From: CAZHTS01 sp964535315
Lineage (GTDB): Bacteria > Chloroflexota > Anaerolineae > Anaerolineales > Anaerolineaceae
Assembly: GCA_964535315.1 (NCBI GenBank)
Contig: CAZHTS010000074.1
Coordinates: 1 to 22,771, forward strand
Reading direction: 5' to 3'
DNA: 22,771 nt
The position numbers and the translations under genes are program-made. Shown here piece by piece: positions 22,665-22,771 of the stretch (positions are counted from its first letter, which is position 1; every line of letters starts with the position of its first letter). The notes beneath the pieces were generated by a model. It made no database searches. It saw only the letters and a program-made list of their open reading frames with translations, and was not told the origin of the DNA.

Positions 22665-22771
22665 TTAGAGTAACACGACTTCGACCGGAGCGTTGACCTC
22701 CAGGCCGGTGGCATCGGCCGGGATGTGCACCAATCCATCGGCGCGCGCCAGGCTGAAGATCAGGTTGCTTT
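22665..22771 (-). CDS. moeA: MoeA C-terminal fragment (gene runs off the window)
   Basis: Only the last 34 residues are present, ending with a TAA at 22667-22665. They read SNLIFSLARADGLVHIPAD and onwards to VEVVLL, the typical end of MoeA domain IV. The gene begins beyond the right edge. Its stop lies six bases before the deacetylase start. This is a second moeA next to the moeA-PBP fusion. Confidence 0.85.
   Translation of the reverse strand, partial: SNLIFSLARADGLVHIPADATGLEVNAPVEVVLL

Overview
The window looks like part of a chromosome from the phylum Chloroflexota, most likely class Anaerolineae. This is inferred from gene content alone: very large multi-GAF sensor kinases, lipoproteins with Pro/Thr-rich linkers, a tRNA-dependent T-box on a TrpB2-type gene, and a MoeA fused to a periplasmic-binding-protein-like domain. 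No rRNA, tRNA, CRISPR array, insertion sequence or phage gene was seen. Genes are densely packed and the operons are short.

Layout. (1) Positions 1-5412: a 1336-residue membrane sensor kinase followed by a FIST-domain protein, closed by a 13-bp bidirectional terminator. (2) 5421-7231, minus strand: a stand-alone trpB2 behind a near-consensus sigma-70 promoter and a complete tryptophan T-box leader. (3) 7380-9350: a GAF-PAS-GAF-GAF protein with no output domain. (4) 9409-10594: a strong promoter, a PCuAC copper-chaperone lipoprotein, the RNA 2',3'-cyclic phosphodiesterase thpR, and a terminator. (5) 10592-12732: rsfS and a pentaheme cytochrome c lipoprotein. (6) 12748-15170, minus strand: a NarX/NarL-type two-component pair with a 4-bp overlap, convergent with the cytochrome. 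(7) 15207-17689: a PrsW-family intramembrane protease and a polytopic membrane protein carrying Asp-box motifs. (8) 17686-18861: a small cytochrome c lipoprotein divergent from an Rrf2-family regulator with five clustered cysteines; an inverted repeat lies between their promoters. (9) 18890-22771, minus strand: a tight run of an incomplete moeA, a polysaccharide deacetylase lipoprotein, a moeA-PBP fusion, a receiver-only response regulator and a thioredoxin-dependent peroxiredoxin.

How it fits together. Several units concern redox and metal biology at the cell surface: the copper chaperone, two c-type cytochromes, a Cys-containing sensor kinase, a probable Fe-S or NO regulator, a peroxiredoxin and molybdenum-cofactor genes. 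Signalling is the second theme: two histidine kinases, two response regulators, a FIST protein and an output-less GAF/PAS protein. Functional links between neighbouring genes are inferred from position. I found no clearly undescribed system. The best leads are the kinase-FIST pair, the palindrome between cytochrome c and the Rrf2 gene, the moeA/deacetylase/moeA-PBP cluster, and the pentaheme cytochrome facing a NarX-like pair.
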